From Paraburkholderia sp. DHOC27 (GTDB lineage: Bacteria > Pseudomonadota > Gammaproteobacteria > Burkholderiales > Burkholderiaceae), in assembly GCF_003429005.1 (NCBI RefSeq), contig NZ_QVQV01000004.1:372518-436517 (forward strand): a stretch of 64,000 nucleotides of DNA, in the 5' to 3' direction. A model generated the notes under the pieces. It was not told where the DNA came from. It worked only from the letters and a program-made list of their open reading frames with translations, and did no database searches. The stretch's first letter is position 1; each line of letters starts with the position of its first letter. Position numbers and translations under genes: made by a program. Shown piece after piece: positions 7,680-16,044 of this stretch.

Positions 7680-8618
7680 TTACGCCAGCCACACCGCGAT
7701 GGTCAGCATCAGCAGCAGGATCATCCACAGGATCACCGCGCGCCACACCAACCCCACCGCTGATTGCAGCGTGCGCGGCGTGCAATCGTCGCCCACCTGC
7801 ATCGGACCGCCGTCGCCGGTCGCCAATGCATCGAGGCTGGAGGGCTCGGCGAGCGGTCCGCTCAGACGTGCACCCAAGGCGCCGCTGCCCGCCGCGAGCA
7901 GCACGCCGTCATTCGTATCGGGCCATTGCCGGGCGTGATTGCGCCACGCGTAGATGGCGTCCTCGAAGTTGCCGACAATCGCAAAACCCAGCGACGTCAA
8001 CCGCGCCGGCACCCAGTCGATCACGAAGAACGCCCGTTGCGCAAAGCTCGAGAACGCCGGCGTGCGTTCGTCCGTGGGACGCGACCATGCACGCGCCAGA
8101 TATTCCGCGATGCGGTACAGCACGGCGCCAGCGGGACCGATCGGCACGAGGAACCAGAAGAACACGCCGAACACATGGCGATGCGACGCCACGACCGCGT
8201 GGATCAAGGTGTGCCGTACGATTTCGCTGACAGGCATGTCGACCGTATCCAGCCCGGTCCATTCATTGAGGATTTCCCGCGCGCGTGGCACGTCGTCGCT
8301 GTTGAGCGCGAGATGGATGTCGGTGAAATAGTGGCTGAACTGGCGAAAACCGAGCGTGAAATAGACCACCACTACGTTCCACAGGAACGCCAGCACGAAG
8401 TTGATGTGATAGAGGACGTAGTAGACGAGCGCGACGACGAGGGTCCACGGCAGCACGACCACCAGCCACGCGAGCACGCCGTGCTTGGGCTTGCCGGCGT
8501 CGAATCCCAGTGCCGCCGACTCCGCGTGATATTGAAGCAACGCGGACACCGGATTGTTCGGCGATAGTGCGCGCACCTGTTCAATGATCAGAGCCAGCAA
8601 TACGGAGAAAAAAGTCAT
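7680..8618 (-). CDS. CobD/CbiB-family membrane protein
   Basis: This 312-aa protein has an N-terminal MTFFSVLLALIIEQVRAL start and membrane spans at about residues 48-70, 75-95, 145-170 and 290-311. The family-like SGYFTDIHLAL/FRQFSHYFTD and FFWFLVPIGPAGAVLYRIAEYLA segments place it with the CobD/CbiB/AmpE-like group. True CobD makes adenosylcobinamide phosphate. No other cobalamin gene is nearby, and betaproteobacterial relatives outside cob clusters are often listed only as family members, so a cobalamin role is uncertain. A terminator follows its stop. Confidence 0.75.
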   Translation of the reverse strand: MTFFSVLLALIIEQVRALSPNNPVSALLQYHAESAALGFDAGKPKHGVLAWLVVVLPWTLVVALVYYVLYHINFVLAFLWNVVVVYFTLGFRQFSHYFTDIHLALNSDDVPRAREILNEWTGLDTVDMPVSEIVRHTLIHAVVASHRHVFGVFFWFLVPIGPAGAVLYRIAEYLARAWSRPTDERTPAFSSFAQRAFFVIDWVPARLTSLGFAIVGNFEDAIYAWRNHARQWPDTNDGVLLAAGSGALGARLSGPLAEPSSLDALATGDGGPMQVGDDCTPRTLQSAVGLVWRAVILWMILLLMLTIAVWLA

Positions 8619-8779
8619 GCGATGCGCCGTGCCATTCGAGTTTTACGATTGTTCTATAACGATATCACAGGGTCGGATGCCCGAAGCCTCGCGATGGTTG
8701 CAAAGCCGCGACAGCCAATGCCAATGCACGGCGTCTTGACCCTGCGCAGTACATAAGCGGCGGTCGATCCGGCACGCAC

Positions 8780-9463
8780 TCATGCTGCAAGGAAACGATA
8801 GAAGTTGCGCAGCATCCCAGCCGTCGCGCCCCAGATGAAGTAATCGCCCTCCTCCGCATCACCGCGTGGGTACGGCATGGCGAAAAAGCGCCGCTCGCCG
8901 CCCTCCCAACGGAACACGCGTATCTGATGATGCGCGGGGTCCATCAGAAAGCTCAGGGGCACTTCAAAGATTTCGGCCACCTCGAACGAGTCGGCCTTCA
9001 CGGTAAAGGGCGGATGCACCAGCGCCACTACCGGCGTCACGCGAAAGCCAGTACCCGTGAGGTAGTCAGGCAACGCGCCGAGCACCTCGACGCGCGCCGG
9101 ATCGAGGCCCACCTCTTCCTGTGCTTCGCGCAGGGCCGTGGCAGTAGCGTTGGCATCGAAAGGTTCGTGGCGTCCGCCGGGAAAGCTGACCTGGCCGGCG
9201 TGATCGTTGAGATGGTCGGCCCGCTGGGTCAACAGGACCGTGATGCCGTCTTCACGCACCGCGAGCGGCACCAGCACGGCGGCCACGCGTGGGTCGGAAA
9301 ATTCTTTCCAGCGCGGATCTTCGGCTTCCGTCGTCCAGGACAGACGCTGCTCGAAGCGTGCCCGCAAGCCATCTGGCGTCAGACGTGCCGGGGCAACCAA
9401 TGGCAAATCATCACCCGTCGATTCGACAGGCAGGGTTTCGGGCTGGAAGACGGGTCGGGTCAA
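8780..9463 (-). CDS. CoA pyrophosphatase-type Nudix hydrolase
   Basis: This 227-aa Nudix protein has a core starting near residue 60 (AAVLVPLAVREDGITVLLTQR). The CoA-hydrolase hallmark LNDHAGQVSFPGG lies directly before the Nudix box, where REAQEEVGL carries the metal-binding Glu residues. This combination is typical of NudL/NUDT7-like enzymes that split CoA or dephospho-CoA. The first codon appears to be TTG at 9463; a GAGAG sequence lies about 6 bases before it, and no ATG is available before the conserved core. It stands upstream of the rplS terminator in the same direction as the ribosomal operon. Confidence 0.85.
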   Translation of the reverse strand: MTRPVFQPETLPVESTGDDLPLVAPARLTPDGLRARFEQRLSWTTEAEDPRWKEFSDPRVAAVLVPLAVREDGITVLLTQRADHLNDHAGQVSFPGGRHEPFDANATATALREAQEEVGLDPARVEVLGALPDYLTGTGFRVTPVVALVHPPFTVKADSFEVAEIFEVPLSFLMDPAHHQIRVFRWEGGERRFFAMPYPRGDAEEGDYFIWGATAGMLRNFYRFLAA

Positions 9464-9527
9464 CGGGACTCTCGTAATTCTCGGAACGAGCTTGCGTGGG
9501 ACATGTTGCTATTCTGACCCAACAAAC

Positions 9528-9556
9528 AAAAAAGCACCCACAGGGGGTGCTTTTTC
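9528..9556. terminator. Intrinsic terminator after rplS
   Basis: AAAAAAGCACCC (9528-9539) and GGGTGCTTTTT (9545-9555) form a stem with a 5-base loop. On the minus strand it ends in TTTTTT, closing the rpsP-rimM-trmD-rplS operon. The T-run on the plus strand also makes it symmetrical. Confidence 0.9.
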
Positions 9557-9565
9557 TTACAGCTT

Positions 9566-9949
9566 TTACGCTTGGGAAGCGCGGTCTTTCGAGACCAGCT
9601 TTTCCTTGATCCGGGCCGACTTGCCCGAACGGTCGCGCAGGTAGTACAGTTTCGCACGACGCACATCACCGCGACGCTTCACGACGATGCTTGCCAGCAG
9701 CGGCGAGTACGTCTGGAACGTACGCTCGACGCCTTCGCCCGACGAAATCTTGCGGACGATGAACGACGAATTCAGACCACGGTTACGCTTGGCGATCACG
9801 ACGCCTTCGTAAGCCTGAACACGCTTACGCGTACCTTCAACCACGTTCACGCTGACGATCACCGTATCGCCGGGGGCGAATTCGGGGATGGTCTTCTCGC
9901 CGAGGGCGCGCGCGATTTCTTCCTGCTCGAGTTTTGCAATCAGATTCAT
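9566..9949 (-). CDS. rplS: 50S ribosomal protein L19
   Basis: This 127-aa protein of the large subunit sits at the 30S-50S interface. Family sequence is evident throughout: FAPGDTVIVSVNVVEGTRKRVQAYEGVVIAKRNRGLNSSF, then SGEGVERTFQTYSPLL and VKRRGDVRRAKLYYLR. The ATG at 9949 is preceded by AGGAG at a good distance, which decides it over the GTG one codon upstream. It is the last gene of the operon, and a terminator follows at once. Confidence 0.98.
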   Translation of the reverse strand: MNLIAKLEQEEIARALGEKTIPEFAPGDTVIVSVNVVEGTRKRVQAYEGVVIAKRNRGLNSSFIVRKISSGEGVERTFQTYSPLLASIVVKRRGDVRRAKLYYLRDRSGKSARIKEKLVSKDRASQA

Positions 9950-10100
9950 CACTGACTCCTAAGTCCATCATGTCGGCGTTCGTACCTGCCTTGCGCGGCT
10001 TTAGTCTGCGCTTCGGCTACGGCCCCGATAGAGGATGGGTTCACATCAGGCACCGTACACGCATGTGCGGCGCCGCCTATTCGCTAGTAACACCGGGGCT

Positions 10101-10868
10101 TTACGCCTTCGATGCTTCCTTCGCGAGACTTGCAAGCCATGCCTCGTCGGCACGGCTCAACATCTTGTTCTTTCGGGCCTTTTCGATCAGATCGGGCCGC
10201 TTGTTCAACGTGTTGCGCAACGCTTCGCGCCGGCGCCACGCCTCGATTTCCGCATGATGGCCACCGAGCAGCACATCGGGCACCCGCACGCCTTCGTATT
10301 CTTCCGGGCGGGTGTAATGCGGACAATCCAGCAGCACGTCGACAAAACTGTCCTGCACCGCCGACTGCGAGTCGTTCAGCACGCCAGGCAACTGTCGCAC
10401 CACGGCGTCCATCAGGGCCATAGCCGGCAATTCACCACCGGACAGCACGAAGTCGCCGAGGCTCACTTCTTCATCCACACAGCGCTCGATGAGACGCTGG
10501 TCGATCGCTTCATAGCGGCCGCACAACAAGATCAGGCCGGGCTGCGCGGCGTACTGCATGACCCGTTCGTGATTGAGCGTCGCGCCTTGCGGGGACATCA
10601 TCACGACACGAGAAGCGGTAATGCCCTGCTGCGCCTGCGCTTCTTTCGCAGCACCGATCGCATCTTCTAGAGGCTTGCCCAGCATGACCATGCCTGGACC
10701 GCCGCCATACGGGCGATCGTCGATGGTGCGGTAGTTGTCGGTCGTGAAATCACGCGGATTCCACGTGCGCAAACCGTACCGCGCCTGCTTCGCCGCGCGG
10801 CTGGTAATGCCCCAGTCGGTCAGCGCACGAAACATGTCAGGAAAGAGCGTGACGATATCGAACTGCAT
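10101..10868 (-). CDS. trmD: tRNA (guanine-N1)-methyltransferase
   Basis: This 255-aa SPOUT-class enzyme methylates G37 of tRNAs with S-adenosylmethionine, preventing frameshifts. It shows the trefoil-knot motifs: FDIVTLFPDMFRAL at the N-terminus, DDRPYGGGPGMVM (about 50-62), LLCGRYEAIDQR and FVLSGGELPAMALMDAVVRQLPGVL. The C-terminal domain has VPDVLLGGHHAEIEAWRRREAL. It lies between rimM (25-base gap) and rplS in the standard order. Confidence 0.98.
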   Translation of the reverse strand: MQFDIVTLFPDMFRALTDWGITSRAAKQARYGLRTWNPRDFTTDNYRTIDDRPYGGGPGMVMLGKPLEDAIGAAKEAQAQQGITASRVVMMSPQGATLNHERVMQYAAQPGLILLCGRYEAIDQRLIERCVDEEVSLGDFVLSGGELPAMALMDAVVRQLPGVLNDSQSAVQDSFVDVLLDCPHYTRPEEYEGVRVPDVLLGGHHAEIEAWRRREALRNTLNKRPDLIEKARKNKMLSRADEAWLASLAKEASKA

Positions 10869-10893
10869 CGCTCTCTCCCGTTATCGAGCTTGC

Positions 10894-11601
10894 TTAATAG
10901 TCGGCTTCCCAGTCGACGACGATCTGCTTCGCCGCCTGATCTACCGTTTTGACATAGACACCGACGAACGGGATCAAGCGCTCGCCCGTGACCGGCTTAC
11001 CGTCTTTGCCGGTAGCCGGGTATTCGATGCGCAACACCGAGTGCGCACCGTTGTCGATCATGTCAGCGACCTTGCCGAGTGCGACCCCGGCAACGTTCAC
11101 GACATCCAGGCCGAGCAAATCGACCCAGTAGAATTCGTCAGCTTCAAGTGCCGGAAAATCACTGCGGCAGATGAACACCCGCGTACCACGCAGCGCGAGC
11201 GCCGCGTCGCGGTCAGCCGTGCCGCCCAGATGGGCGACGATGCTGTCGCTGTGTATTTTTGCCTGCAACGCCGGCGCCGAACTACGCTCGTGGCCTTTCA
11301 TGAGCCACCAGCGCTTCGCGCTCAGCAAGGCGTCGCCACCTCGCCCGGCGTCCGCATGTGCGGCTACCTTGACCCAGCCTTTGAGGCCGTAAGCGTCGAC
11401 GACTGCGCCCACTTCAACCGCGTCGTCCGGCCAGCTTTCGACCGTTTCGACACGCATTGCGGCGTCACTGGCAGCGGCCTCCAGAGCGTGGCCCGTTGTT
11501 TTGGCACGCTCGACCGGCTTGCGGACGAATGCACCAAACGCTGCCTGACTGCGGGGAGCTGCCTTAGCACGCCCTGAACCGCCAGAATCGCGTTCAGACA
11601 T
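10894..11601 (-). CDS. rimM: Ribosome maturation factor RimM, long N-terminus
   Basis: This 235-aa protein binds S19 and helps mature the 30S head. The RimM domain starts near residue 62 (VEVGAVVDAYGLKGWVKV), and the C-terminal PRC-barrel carries FYWVDLLGLDVVN, DNGAHSVLRI and RLIPFVGVYVKTVD. Compared with E. coli RimM (182 aa), there is an extra basic, low-complexity N-terminus of about 55 residues (MSERDSGGSGRAKAAPRSQ). No later start with a better ribosome binding site was evident, although the ATG giving MRVETVESWPDD (codon 49) cannot be excluded. Second gene of the rpsP operon. Confidence 0.95.
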   Translation of the reverse strand: MSERDSGGSGRAKAAPRSQAAFGAFVRKPVERAKTTGHALEAAASDAAMRVETVESWPDDAVEVGAVVDAYGLKGWVKVAAHADAGRGGDALLSAKRWWLMKGHERSSAPALQAKIHSDSIVAHLGGTADRDAALALRGTRVFICRSDFPALEADEFYWVDLLGLDVVNVAGVALGKVADMIDNGAHSVLRIEYPATGKDGKPVTGERLIPFVGVYVKTVDQAAKQIVVDWEADY

Positions 11602-11763
11602 GAGAAAACCTCAAGGCGAGCTTCGCTGCCAACTTGAACTGATTACTACCGTGCACCGCGCCACTCGAATCCTGCGCAATGCCGCGCCAAACCTGCGCAC
11701 CAGCTCGGACATGTTGCCCACGCAAAGCGCGCAAGCCGCCCGGGATGCACATGTTCGCGACCA

Positions 11764-12018
11764 TTAAGCGGCCGGTTGCGCCTTTTGCGCTTCCTTCACG
11801 AGACGCTCGACCGTCGGCGACAGTTGCGCGCCAACGCCTTGCCAGTACGTCAGGCGGTCTTGAGCGATACGCAGTGCTTCACCCTTCGTTGCTACCGGGT
11901 TGTAGAAGCCAACGCGTTCGATGAAGCGGCCGTCACGACGGTTACGCGAATCGGTTGCGACGATGTTGTAGAACGGGCGCTTCTTGGAGCCGCCACGAGC
12001 CAAGCGGATGATGACCAT
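11764..12018 (-). CDS. rpsP: 30S ribosomal protein S16
   Basis: This 84-aa small-subunit protein begins MVIIRLARGGSKKRPFYNIV and contains DGRFIERVGFYNPVA, both diagnostic for S16. The ATG at 12018 follows an AAGGA sequence by about 9 bases. It is the first gene of the operon and has a near-consensus promoter 47-75 bases upstream. The 162-base gap to rimM is long for this operon, but no extra gene is visible in it. Confidence 0.98.
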   Translation of the reverse strand: MVIIRLARGGSKKRPFYNIVATDSRNRRDGRFIERVGFYNPVATKGEALRIAQDRLTYWQGVGAQLSPTVERLVKEAQKAQPAA

Positions 12019-12064
12019 TACTAGAATCCTTGAAAACCGGGGTTCGGAACGACTGAAACACGCG

Positions 12065-12093
12065 ATTATAGCGGGAAACTGAAGCCATAACAA
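12065..12093 (-). promoter_or_regulatory. Sigma-70-type promoter of the rpsP-rimM-trmD-rplS operon
   Basis: On the minus strand TTGTTA (12093-12088) and TATAAT (12070-12065) are separated by exactly 17 bases. This near-consensus match sits about 50 bases before rpsP. Confidence 0.8.
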
Positions 12094-12191
12094 ACACTTA
12101 CGGGGATAAACTGACAGCTACGGTTGTGCCGGCCATACAGGCTGGGCGGCCGGGGCCCGTCAAATCGCAGGAATAACCCGATAAAACGCCC

Positions 12192-13418
12192 ATGAAATCT
12201 GCCCTGATCGCGTTGTTTCTGCGCTCGCTTAACAGCCTGCCGCGACGCCTGCACCGTGGGTTGCATGACGAGCCATCCCACAAGCGCGACCCTCTCGAAC
12301 GCCGGCGCAGCGGCCTCGGCGGGTTCCGCCCCCCTATTCTGGCCGTGCTCATGCTGGCGATTGCCCTCCCCGCGTCAGCCGCCCTGCCTGTTGAACGAAT
12401 CAGGTTACCGCCCGGTTTCCACATCGAGGTGCTCTCGGACGAGGTACCCAGCGTCCGTGAAATGGCGCTCTCCCCCAATGGCATTTTGTACGCAGGCAGC
12501 CTCGACGGCCACGTTTACGCGCTGGAGCTGCGCGACGGACGGGTCACGGCGCGCCACGTGATCGCCTCGGGTCTCGACGATCCAGCGGGGGTGGCGTGGC
12601 ACGACGGCGCGCTCTACGTCTCCGCTGTGTCGCGGATTCTGCGTTACGACGCGATCGACTCGCATCTGAACGACCCGCCCAAGCCCGTCATCATCAACGA
12701 CAAACTGCCACCAGAACATCACCACGGCTGGAAGTTCATCGCCTTTGGACCGGACGGCAAGCTCTATGTGCCGCAAGGGGCGCCCTGCAACATCTGCAAG
12801 CCGGACCCGGACCGCTACGCCATGCTGGGCCGGATGGATCCGGACGGCAGCCATTACGAGACCATCGAGCGCGGCATCCGCAACACGGTGGGCTTTGCCT
12901 GGCAGCCGGGCAACCATGAACTCTGGTTCACGGACAATGGCCGCGACCTGCTCGGCGACGACGTCCCGGACGACAAGCTGAACCATGCGCCGCGGGCCGG
13001 CATGAATTTCGGCTACCCGTATTGCCACGGCGGCGACACGTCCGATCCTGAGTTCGGCAAGGAACATCCCTGCAGCGACTTCACGCCGCCGGCGGTCAAA
13101 CTGGGCGCCCACGTCGCTTCGCTCGGCATGCGCTTCTACACGGGTTCCATGTTTCCGTCAGACTACCGCGACAACATTTTCATTGCGGAGCACGGCTCCT
13201 GGAACCGCAGTAAAAAGTCCGGCTACCGTGTGGTGCGCATCATCACTAACCCGGACGGCAGCAGCGCGCATCAGGAGGTCTTCGCTCAAGGCTGGTTGAT
13301 GCCTGACGAAAGCACCTGGGGTCGCCCCGACGACGTGCTGCCTCTGTCAGACGGCTCGCTGCTGATCAGCGACGACTATGCGGGCGCGATTTACCGGGTG
13401 ACGTACGCGGCGCCTTAA
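12192..13418 (+). CDS. PQQ-dependent sugar (sorbosone-type) dehydrogenase, exported
   Basis: This 408-aa beta-propeller protein of the soluble glucose/sorbosone dehydrogenase (GSDH) family probably oxidises a sugar or aldose in the periplasm with PQQ. Residues about 50-64 (LAVLMLAIALPASA) form a hydrophobic signal sequence followed by the mature ALPVERIRLPPGFHIEVL. Family blocks include GSLDGHVYAL, HHGWKFIAFGPDGKLYV, GIRNTVGFAWQPGNHELWFTDNGRD and IFIAEHGSWNRSKKSGYRVVRI. The N-terminal 49 residues before the hydrophobic stretch are unusually long, so a later start is possible. No PQQ synthesis genes lie nearby. Substrate unknown. Confidence 0.8.
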   Translation: MKSALIALFLRSLNSLPRRLHRGLHDEPSHKRDPLERRRSGLGGFRPPILAVLMLAIALPASAALPVERIRLPPGFHIEVLSDEVPSVREMALSPNGILYAGSLDGHVYALELRDGRVTARHVIASGLDDPAGVAWHDGALYVSAVSRILRYDAIDSHLNDPPKPVIINDKLPPEHHHGWKFIAFGPDGKLYVPQGAPCNICKPDPDRYAMLGRMDPDGSHYETIERGIRNTVGFAWQPGNHELWFTDNGRDLLGDDVPDDKLNHAPRAGMNFGYPYCHGGDTSDPEFGKEHPCSDFTPPAVKLGAHVASLGMRFYTGSMFPSDYRDNIFIAEHGSWNRSKKSGYRVVRIITNPDGSSAHQEVFAQGWLMPDESTWGRPDDVLPLSDGSLLISDDYAGAIYRVTYAAP

Positions 13419-13618
13419 TTAGAATCCGGTTCGAGCCTCGCGGAGGAGTTCGGCGAGTGGACGTCTAGGCATCCACGCCGCTTCCGTCATCCAGACCAAA
13501 TGCCGCCAATCAGCATGCGACGTGGCCGCGCGCCTGCACGCGGCGTAGAATGCGCGTCGTTCCGTGCACACCATGCGCGCCGCTACTTTCGACTGCCTGT
13601 CAATCCACTCACGCCCAC

Positions 13619-14086
13619 ATGTCCAGCCGCGTTTCGTCGTCCCCACGCTTCAGGTCCAAGACACTCACCGCCGCGCTGGCGTTCTTTTTCGGCAGTCTCG
13701 GCGCGCACCGCTTCTATCTGTATGGCCCGCGCGACATCTACGGCTGGGCGCACGTATTTTTCACGCTGCTCGGCATCCCCGGCGTTCTGCTGCTGGTTGC
13801 AAGCGAACGCGCGTCGACGCTCGGCTGGGCGTTGGCCGTGCCCGGCGCCATTTCGCTCTTCGCGGCCTTTCTCGCCGCCATCGTCTACGGCCTGCGCCCC
13901 GACGAGAAGTGGGACGCGCAATTCAACGCACAAAGCGGGAAGCGCAGCCAGTCGGGCTGGGCGGTCATCTTCGTGGTGATCTTCTCGCTGTTCATTGGCG
14001 CGATGCTGCTGATGACCGGCCTCGCCTTGTCGTTCCAGACTTACTTCGAATCACAGGTCGAGGCGGCAAAGGCTCTGTCTCAGTAA
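13619..14086 (+). CDS. TM2 domain membrane protein
   Basis: This 155-aa protein starts with a basic, Ser/Arg-rich tail (MSSRVSSSPRFRSK), then a TM2 domain: KTLTAALAFFFGSLGAHRFYLYGPRDIYGW, with the typical G-x-x-GAHRFYL turn. Further hydrophobic spans lie at about residues 47-62, 70-93 and 116-140. TM2 proteins are small membrane proteins of unclear function. The ATG at 13619 was preferred because the upstream in-frame sequence is Cys- and Pro-rich and does not look like a coding start. It is isolated between the PQQ dehydrogenase and the radical SAM gene. Confidence 0.75.
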   Translation: MSSRVSSSPRFRSKTLTAALAFFFGSLGAHRFYLYGPRDIYGWAHVFFTLLGIPGVLLLVASERASTLGWALAVPGAISLFAAFLAAIVYGLRPDEKWDAQFNAQSGKRSQSGWAVIFVVIFSLFIGAMLLMTGLALSFQTYFESQVEAAKALSQ

Positions 14087-14145
14087 CAGGCACCCGGCAA
14101 CGCAAAGACAACGCAGCGACAGCACAGCCACAACCGCGGCCAAAA

Positions 14146-15267
14146 CTAGAACAGATCCAGTTGTGGATTGTCGCGCTCGGCCCGCTTCGGCTCGACGTGC
14201 TTAAAGTGCGACATGTCCAGAATGCCGCGGTTACGCTCGTTCAGACCGAGACGCCGCGCTGCCTTATGGAAGCGCTGTTTGAGCAGATCGGCCCACGCGC
14301 CTTCGCCCTTCATCCGGGTCGCAAAATTGGCGTCGTAATCCTTGCCGCCGCGCATGTCCCGCACCCTGCTCATCACGCGCTCAGCGCGATCCGGAAAATG
14401 GGCTGCCAGCCAGCCTTTGAATAGCGGCGCCACCTCCCACGGCAAACGCAGCACGATATAGCTCGCGCTCTTCGCACCTGCCTCGGCACACGCCTCCAAT
14501 ACCCGTTCCATATCCGGCTCGGTCACGAAGGGAATCACCGGCGCAATGCTCACCCCAACCGGAATGCCTGCTTCGGCGAGCGTGCGGATCGTACGCAGCC
14601 GGCGCGTCGGCGTCGCGGCACGCGGCTCGAGCGTGCGTGCAATCTCGGTGTCGAGCGTGGTAATGGTGATCGCCGCCATGAACTGGCCGCGCGCCGCCAT
14701 CGGCGCGAGGAGATCGAGATCACGTTCGATCAGCGACGATTTGGTAATGGCCGCAAACGGATGATTGCGTTCGCTCAACACCTCGATGACCCGCCGCGTC
14801 AGTCGCAAGTCGCGCTCGGCCGGCTGCCACGCGTCCGTATTGACGCCCAGTGCGATGGGCTCAGGCACGTAGGATCGCTTCGATAACTCCTGCGCGAGCA
14901 ACTCAGGCGCGTTGACCTTGGCGTAAATGCGGCTCTCGAAATCAAGCCCCGGGGACAGGCCCAGATAGCTATGCGTCGGACGCGCAAAACAGTAGATACA
15001 GCCGTGCTCGCAACCCCGATAAGGGTTGAGCGACACATTGAATGGAATGTCCGGCGAAGCGTTGCGATTCAGGATGCTTTTGGCCCGCTCTTCAAACACC
15101 TGGGTGCGCAGCGCGGGCGGCCCGCCCTCTTCCTCTTCGTGGAGCATCCAGCCGTCGTCGACCACTTCGCGTTGATCGACTTCATAGCGGCCCTGCAGGT
15201 TCGTCACCGCGCCGCGCCCTTTGCGGGGCGCGGGCGGGGCGATCGGATATTCGGCGTCGGGATCCAT
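14146..15267 (-). CDS. Radical SAM protein related to spore photoproduct lyase (PA0069 family)
   Basis: This 373-aa protein has the radical SAM cluster motif CEHGCIYC (CxxxCxxC) at about residues 88-95, preceded by LNPYRG and followed by FARPTHSYLGLSPGLDFES. The TNT.AWQPAERDLRLTRRVIEVL and AITKSSLIERDLDLL blocks are shared with SplB-like proteins. Members of this group bind a [4Fe-4S] cluster and cleave S-adenosylmethionine; the substrate is unproven, with DNA damage a reasonable guess. The ATG at 15267 follows a GTG one codon upstream. A near-perfect LexA box lies 45 bases before the start, so SOS control is likely. The next genes are convergent or separate, so it is monocistronic. Confidence 0.88.
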   Translation of the reverse strand: MDPDAEYPIAPPAPRKGRGAVTNLQGRYEVDQREVVDDGWMLHEEEEGGPPALRTQVFEERAKSILNRNASPDIPFNVSLNPYRGCEHGCIYCFARPTHSYLGLSPGLDFESRIYAKVNAPELLAQELSKRSYVPEPIALGVNTDAWQPAERDLRLTRRVIEVLSERNHPFAAITKSSLIERDLDLLAPMAARGQFMAAITITTLDTEIARTLEPRAATPTRRLRTIRTLAEAGIPVGVSIAPVIPFVTEPDMERVLEACAEAGAKSASYIVLRLPWEVAPLFKGWLAAHFPDRAERVMSRVRDMRGGKDYDANFATRMKGEGAWADLLKQRFHKAARRLGLNERNRGILDMSHFKHVEPKRAERDNPQLDLF

Positions 15268-15311
15268 CACGGGAGAAAGGCAAAAGCCACGAGAGACAAG
15301 CTCAAACTGAA

Positions 15312-15331
15312 TACTGTATAAATATACAGTA
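15312..15331. promoter_or_regulatory. LexA (SOS) box
   Basis: TACTGTATAAATATACAGTA fits the CTGT-N8-ACAG rule of gammaproteobacterial and betaproteobacterial LexA and differs from the E. coli consensus by about one base. It is embedded in a longer perfect inverted repeat (15309-15334). It sits 45 bases upstream of the radical SAM gene. Confidence 0.85.
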
Positions 15332-15376
15332 TTCGAGCCGTTTGTCGAGACCCGCTTTCAACGCATGACGCAGCGC

Positions 15377-15865
15377 CTATTCGCCCACGGCGATGGTCAA
15401 GGTCTCCTTGATTTCTTCCATCACCACATAACTCTTCGACTGCACCGCGCCCGGCAACTGCAAGAGAATGTCGCCCAGCAGTTTGCGGTAGTCGGCCATC
15501 TCACCAATGCGTGCCTTGATCAGGTAGTCGAAATCGCCCGAGACCAGATGGCACTCCAGCACCTCGGGAATCTTCTGCACCTCGCGGCGGAACTGGTCGA
15601 ACATGTTGCCGCTCTTGTGATCGAGCGTGATCTCGACGAACACCAGCAGCGCCGCACCCAGTTCCGCCGGGTTGACCCGCGCGTGGTAGCCAGTAATGAC
15701 GCCATCGCGCTCCATGCGCTTCACCCGTTCGATGCAAGGCGTGACCGAGAGCCCCACACGCTCCGCGACGTCTTTCATCGCCATGCGGCCGTCGTCCTGC
15801 AACAGCTTGAGAATCTTGTGATCGAGCTTGTCGAGCGCGCGCACCGGTTGACGTTGAGTTCGCAT
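15377..15865 (-). CDS. Lrp/AsnC-family transcriptional regulator
   Basis: This 162-aa regulator has an N-terminal helix-turn-helix (LDKLDHKILKLLQDDGRMAMKDVAERVGLSVTPCIERVKRME) and a C-terminal RAM/ACT-like effector domain (LLVFVEITLDHKSGN to LPGAVQSKSYVVMEEIKETLTI). It is divergent from dadA across 179 bases. In E. coli and Pseudomonas an Lrp-type protein controls D-amino acid dehydrogenase in response to alanine or leucine, so a role as dadA regulator is likely but inferred. The ATG at 15865 is chosen, since upstream codons do not match the family. Confidence 0.92.
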   Translation of the reverse strand: MRTQRQPVRALDKLDHKILKLLQDDGRMAMKDVAERVGLSVTPCIERVKRMERDGVITGYHARVNPAELGAALLVFVEITLDHKSGNMFDQFRREVQKIPEVLECHLVSGDFDYLIKARIGEMADYRKLLGDILLQLPGAVQSKSYVVMEEIKETLTIAVGE

Positions 15866-16044
15866 CGTGTTTTTACTGAAAACCTGAGAAATACAATAAC
15901 AAAACCTACCTGACACTTAATAGTATAGCGGTTAACACTGGGCCAGCCACGCATCGCCTCGTGAATCGAACAAATTCAAATGACGAATTCGATCACGTGA
16001 GAAAAGATCCCATGCGCCGCGCCCAAAACCCTTCTGGAGCAGCT
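15866..16044. promoter_or_regulatory. Divergent regulator-dadA control region
   Basis: This is a 179-base AT-richer gap between the divergent Lrp-type gene and dadA. On the minus strand a TATACT -10 candidate is at 15927-15922, next to a GTTAAC palindrome at 15931-15936. No -35 is clear. Lrp-type binding is expected here but no site is claimed. Confidence 0.4.

Noticed and set aside
13419..13646. 75-codon minus-strand frame between the PQQ dehydrogenase and the TM2 gene
   Set aside because: No ribosome binding site and no recognisable protein; it overlaps the TM2 gene start on the other strand.
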